Source of the DNA: Pleurotus ostreatus/Saccharomyces cerevisiae fusant | Taxonomy: Eukaryota > Opisthokonta | Reading direction: 5' to 3' | DNA: 24,985 nucleotides | NCBI GenBank assembly: GCA_024196135.1 | Contig: JAMQCK010000395.1 | Coordinates: forward strand, 1-24,985 | In this document: positions 21,221 through 24,985 of the stretch, one piece after another | Position numbering within the stretch: position 1 is the stretch's first letter | How the letters are laid out: each line of letters starts with the position of its first letter | Notes under the pieces: model-generated | What the model saw: only the letters and a program-made list of their open reading frames with translations | Told to the model about the DNA's origin: nothing | The model's database searches: none | Made by a program: the position numbers and the translations under genes

Positions 21221-23952
21221 ATGTCTTCGGCTCACCCCTCCGCCGCTCGGCGTGCAATCGGTCCGGGCACAGAATCGCCGCCGCTTAGACCTGACTTCAA
21301 CTTCTTCCTGACCATCAAGTCCGGCTGTGGCGCGGTCCCGCCCCGCCTCTCTCGGCCTCTCATGGACGCACCTTTCTCTTCTAAAGAGCTGCTAGCTCTG
21401 CAAGTACAGGCCTTCCTTAATGCTGCCGAAGACGTCGACGTCGAGCCCGAAACCATAGAGGACTTGCTCGATACGCTCACTGCTCAAGAGCAGGATGGGG
21501 AGGCTCAACCCGAGGGTGATAATAATGGTGTTGCCGATACACCGGGCGCAAACAGCGCGCCCGAGCCTCCTCGTACGATACTGGACATCACTGGCGATGG
21601 TAATTCCAGTGACGACCCCGACTACGTGGATGACGGGCCTGAGGACGACGAAATTGATATCTCGAGCCTATACGCTGCGCCACAAGAGCAAGAAATCAGT
21701 AAGTATCAACGCCATGAGTATCGTCTTTCACAAGAGGTCGTCTGATACGCTGGGCAGCGTTCTCGAAGCAAGAGCTCCGCGCAATGCTACATTTCCTGAA
21801 GGAGCGAGGTTCGTATGCGCATGCCACATATACATAAGATGTTCTCATCACCGACCACTCATCACAGGCATGTCTGCATGGGTTAAGGAATATGTCGTCA
21901 CCCGCGCTATCCCCATTCCAAGCCTGCTAGAGGCCTTTGGTATCCGCCTGGTTCGGCATTTCCCGATGTCTCCAAGTACGGTCTACTAATCTATTCGACA
22001 GTGCCCAGAGCTTCGCGCCAAGAAAGCGATGACCTTGCTATTCTTCCTGCGGGTAGCTCTGTCCCGCGAGCTGCGCATGCGCGAGAAGTTGCCACAATAC
22101 AATACCATTAACGATGCGGCGAACCTAATAAAGGGTGCCCAGCGTATCATGATACTTACCGGGGCGGGCATCAGTGCGTCCGCTTTCTGAACTAGACTCG
22201 TGGAACCGTCGCTCATCTGCATTCGTCAGGCGTCAGCTGCGGGATTCCGGACTTCCGGTCCTCAACGGGCCTATACGCCAATCTGAAGGAGCGTGGCGAA
22301 TATGACTTGGACGATCCCCAAGAAATGTGAGATGCATCGCACATGCGTTGATGCCTTTCTGACAACGTTGTTCTCAGGTTCGATATCCACTACTTCAGGG
22401 AAAACCCTGCAGGTGAGCGCTTGCGTAAACAATGTCAGTAGTCAACTAATCGCGTTAGTCTTCTAGTGAGTTGCATAGCTGTCGAGATATGAGTAGACTG
22501 ATGTCTTTTGTCAAGCTCTTTTGCGCAGTAAGTGCTCGTGCAGCGTCATCGTCGTCAACCATCTAACGAGTTGCTCGCAGCGAAATATACCCCTCGAAAT
22601 TCGTGCCGTCGCCGTGTCATAGATTCATAAAGCTGGTGGAGGACAAGGGCAAGGTAAGTGGCTTACCCCTTACATGTGTATCGTCCGCTGACATATGTCT
22701 GTCTTGCCGTTAGCTTTTGCGCGTATGTTCTCGTTGCATTGTTTACTTCGAGCGGCTCACCGCACCCAGAACTACACGCAAAACATCGACACCCTAGAAA
22801 CCCTCGCCGGCGTCAAGCGCGTGCTCAACTGCCACGGCTCCTTCGCCACCGCATCCTGCATCCAATGCCGCCGGCGAGTACCCGGCACGGACATCGAGGA
22901 AGCGATCTTGTCGAAAAAGGTCCCCGTCTGCTCCGCTTGCTGCCCGCCGGAGTCCCTTGCTCCGAAAAAGAAGAAAAAGCAGAGCAAGAAGAAGGCGGAG
23001 GGCAAGTGGGACAGCCAAGATGAGGACGAGAGCGATGGGCCGGTGTTTCCGACGGGGATTATGAAGGTGGGTGGTTGGGGTTGTGGTGGGGATGTGGTGA
23101 TAGGAAAGAGAGGTACTGACGGGGATTGCAGCCGGATATTACGTTCTTTGGCGAAAAGCTGACGGACGACTTCGACGATGCGTTGAAGGAGGATAGAGAC
23201 AAGGTCGATTTGTTGATTATCATCGGCACGAGTCTGAAGGTGCGCCACTCCGAATCCGCTCCGACATATATGTACTCACAGGTGTTTACCTTATAGGTCT
23301 CTCCTGTAGCGGATTTGATCAGTACGCTGAACTTCAACTTGCTTCGCACCACAATCTGACCCGTCTCTTACAGTGCATTTGCCGCACTCTGTCCCGCAGG
23401 TTTGCACCGCCATTGAGAACCGAGTTAATCATTGAATACGCTCCAGATCTTGATTAACAAGCAACCTGTCCGCCATATCAACCCAGACGTACGTCCTCGT
23501 ATGCAATCTCATACATTCATGACCTAAGCTCTCTTAGATTGTTCTCCTGGGAGACGCCGATCGCATCGTAGAGCACCTTTGCTCCGTTCTCGGATGGTCC
23601 CTACCAGAACCCGCCACGCGTGAGAGCGGGTCGGCGACATTGACCCTACCTGAGGCGCCCAGCATGAAGAAACGCCCATCGTCGGACATGCTGGACACGC
23701 CGCCCACTCGAGTCGGGAACAGGTGCGCACTTATCCGTGTTCTTCTTGCTTTCCACTGACGCACTGGCATTCTGCAGTCATGTCTGGCTGTTCGAGGGAG
23801 CAGAGGGCGGTCGCTGGGTGGAGGCTCTGAAGGCGGAGGAAGAGGCTGCTGCGGCGCAGGCTGCGAGCTCCTCGTCGGTCGATGCGAATGCGCCTGCTGC
23901 GAAGCTAGAAGATGGAACGAGTACGCCTGCCAAGAGGCAGAGGATAGAGTAG
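21221..23952 (+). CDS. Class I sirtuin, NAD-dependent protein deacetylase (Sir2/Hst1/SIRT1 type), 624 aa
   Basis: There are seventeen exons: 21221-21698, 21758-21808, 21868-21950, 22002-22173, 22230-22326, 22378-22412, 22459-22465, 22516-22527, 22581-22653, 22714-22722, 22770-23066, 23132-23239, 23297-23321, 23374-23399, 23447-23488, 23538-23722 and 23778-23952 (1875 nt). It removes acetyl groups from histone lysines using NAD. The Rossmann motif is TGAGIS (G258-S262) with CGIPDFRSS, then TQNID (342-346) and the catalytic His361 in NCHGS. The zinc Cys are C369, C372, C393 and C396. Also present are [15 protein letters not shown] and ILINKQPV. The N-terminal 160 residues are acidic and disordered. 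A Lys-rich stretch at 405-414 right after the zinc Cys pair looks like an NLS. A second in-frame ATG at 21362 could be the start. Three exons are only 7, 12 and 9 nt. The C-terminus has KRQRIE before the stop. Confidence 0.93.
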
Positions 23953-24568
23953 GAGTCGCTTCCTTCGTCGTTGGGGGTCTTTCCGGTATCTTATCGTGTC
24001 TTTTTGCCTGTTAATGCTTATGCGCTTGGGTCAGATTCTGACAAAGCTGGTCCATTATCCTGAGCATACTCGACGACGCTGTCAGTCGGTCCAGGACGTC
24101 GAACCTTCACTATATATTCGTGAGAAAACCGCGGCAGTCGCCGACTATGAGGCAATCTTGGCGTTCCATTGTAACGCGTTTGGGACCATGCTCATCGTGC
24201 TATCTACATGGGGGAGCCCACGCCGTCGACGACACCGACCACATCGCTGCGTGCCAAAAACGGTCTATCGAGGCCTCATCGAGAAGTAAACCTTGTGCTT
24301 TTCCACGTGAGAGAAGAAGACATGAATCCGGGTGCACGCCATAGGGGCGGGCATCCTCCCCAGTCAGATGCAAGCCCTTCCTTCGCCAGTGGGTCTGACA
24401 GCCTTCAGACGTTTGAACAGAGCGTCCGCACGCTTCAGATCTCTCCACAGGCGTCGGGCCGACGTTCGTGAACATCTCAACTGATGGTCACAACAATACG
24501 AATCAATGGAAGCCATACCCGCGTATCACGCGAAGCCGCGGGGAAGCATCGCATCTACGGAACGCCCG
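23953..24568. other. Intergenic region between sirtuin and sedolisin genes
   Basis: About 600 bp hold the sirtuin 3' region and the upstream region of the next gene. TATATATTC occurs near 24111-24119. An 87-codon open frame starting with ATG at 24208 (stop at 24471) has a Ser/Gln/Gly-rich composition and no recognisable domain; it could be chance, so it is not called as a gene. Confidence 0.4.
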
Positions 24569-24576
24569 TATATAAG
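24569..24576 (+). promoter_or_regulatory. TATA box of the sedolisin gene
   Basis: TATATAAG lies 48 bp before the ATG at 24624. This is a near-perfect consensus, suggesting a regulated, TATA-type promoter with a very short leader, as is common for secreted hydrolases. Confidence 0.65.
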
Positions 24577-24623
24577 GACCCGCAGCTGCGCGCATGCAAC
24601 CTCTTCCCCCGCCTCTCCCTACC

Positions 24624-24985
24624 ATGCTTCTCCTCGGACTCGGTGTCAGCGCACTTCACCTCGCCGCCCTCGCGGCAGCGTCGCCTCTGGGCAAGCGCTG
24701 GGATGACCGGTCCGTCAAGCACGCCTGGGAGACGATACCCAAGGGCTTCCAGTACCACGGCCCCGCCCCGGCCGACCACACCTTCGACCTGCGCCTCGGC
24801 CTCGCTCAGCCGCACATTGAGACTCTCATTTCTAAGTTATACGAGGTCAGCACGCCGGGCCACGACTCGTACGGCCAGCACCTCTCCAAGGGCGAGCTGC
24901 ACGAGCTCGCGCGCCCGCACGACGACACGCTCCCCCTCGTCCAGGACTGGTTCGATTACCACGGCATCGACATCTCGAACATGAA
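24624..24985 (+). CDS. Secreted sedolisin / tripeptidyl-peptidase (S53), N-terminal part, cut by window end
   Basis: 120 complete codons are visible in one open exon. MLLLGLGVSALHLAALAAAS is a signal peptide, followed by PLGKR, a Kex2-like site. Then comes the pro-kumamolisin activation domain: W-x-x-I-P-K-G-F, the FDLRLGLAQ strand, LYEVSTPG, the conserved SYGQHLSKGEL, and DWFDYHGI. The catalytic Glu-Asp-Ser domain lies beyond the window. Fungal homologues are acid exo- or endopeptidases secreted for protein nutrition, activated by autocleavage of this propeptide at low pH. The ATG at 24624 is the first in frame after the TATA box. No frame damage is seen in the visible part. Confidence 0.9.
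   Translation, partial: MLLLGLGVSALHLAALAAASPLGKRWDDRSVKHAWETIPKGFQYHGPAPADHTFDLRLGLAQPHIETLISKLYEVSTPGHDSYGQHLSKGELHELARPHDDTLPLVQDWFDYHGIDISNM

Noticed and set aside
24484..24985. Plus-strand open frame rich in Ser/Thr/Arg at the right edge
   Set aside because: A different frame over the sedolisin gene; the frame from 24624 has a signal peptide and the pro-kumamolisin motifs.

Overview
The window is nuclear DNA of a filamentous basidiomycete, most likely an agaricomycete. The evidence is dense 45-60 nt GT-AG introns with CTNAC-like branch points, a basidiomycete-type divergent histone H3/H4 pair, a member of a protein-kinase-like family that I know as expanded in mushroom-forming fungi, and recognisable eukaryotic housekeeping proteins with no bacterial operon features. 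I spliced the genes by hand: each exon chain below keeps one open frame from ATG to stop, and the nt totals are divisible by three.

Left part (1-7585), gene-poor and lower in GC. It opens with two decayed copies of a kinase-like gene in head-to-head orientation, sharing a near-identical inverted repeat (about 1-322 and 756-1076). Next is a stretch without a clear gene, including a purine-rich tract. A 14-exon minus-strand gene for an unrecognised 430-aa protein (2182-4171) follows; it is invisible as a single open frame. An apparently intact kinase-like gene of the same family as the relics lies at 4533-5783, then about 1.8 kb without a confident gene.

Right part (7586-24985), a compact conserved block. 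It holds a mitochondrial rhomboid protease (Pcp1/PARL type), histone H4 (minus) and H3 (plus) around a shared promoter, a Doa10/Ssm4/MARCH6-type ER membrane RING-CH ubiquitin ligase of about 1604 aa, a coiled-coil RING-finger protein (minus), argininosuccinate synthase (plus, divergent from the RING gene over only 186 bp), a class I sirtuin with three microexons, and the start of a secreted sedolisin (tripeptidyl-peptidase, S53) cut by the window end.

The genes do not form one pathway. Two themes recur: chromatin (H3, H4, sirtuin, and possibly the RING protein) and protein quality control or proteolysis (rhomboid, Doa10-like ligase, RING protein, sedolisin). I found no new multi-gene system that I can defend. 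The most novel items are the hidden 14-exon gene, the inverted kinase duplication, the one-residue insertion beside the H3 K27 position and the sirtuin microexons.
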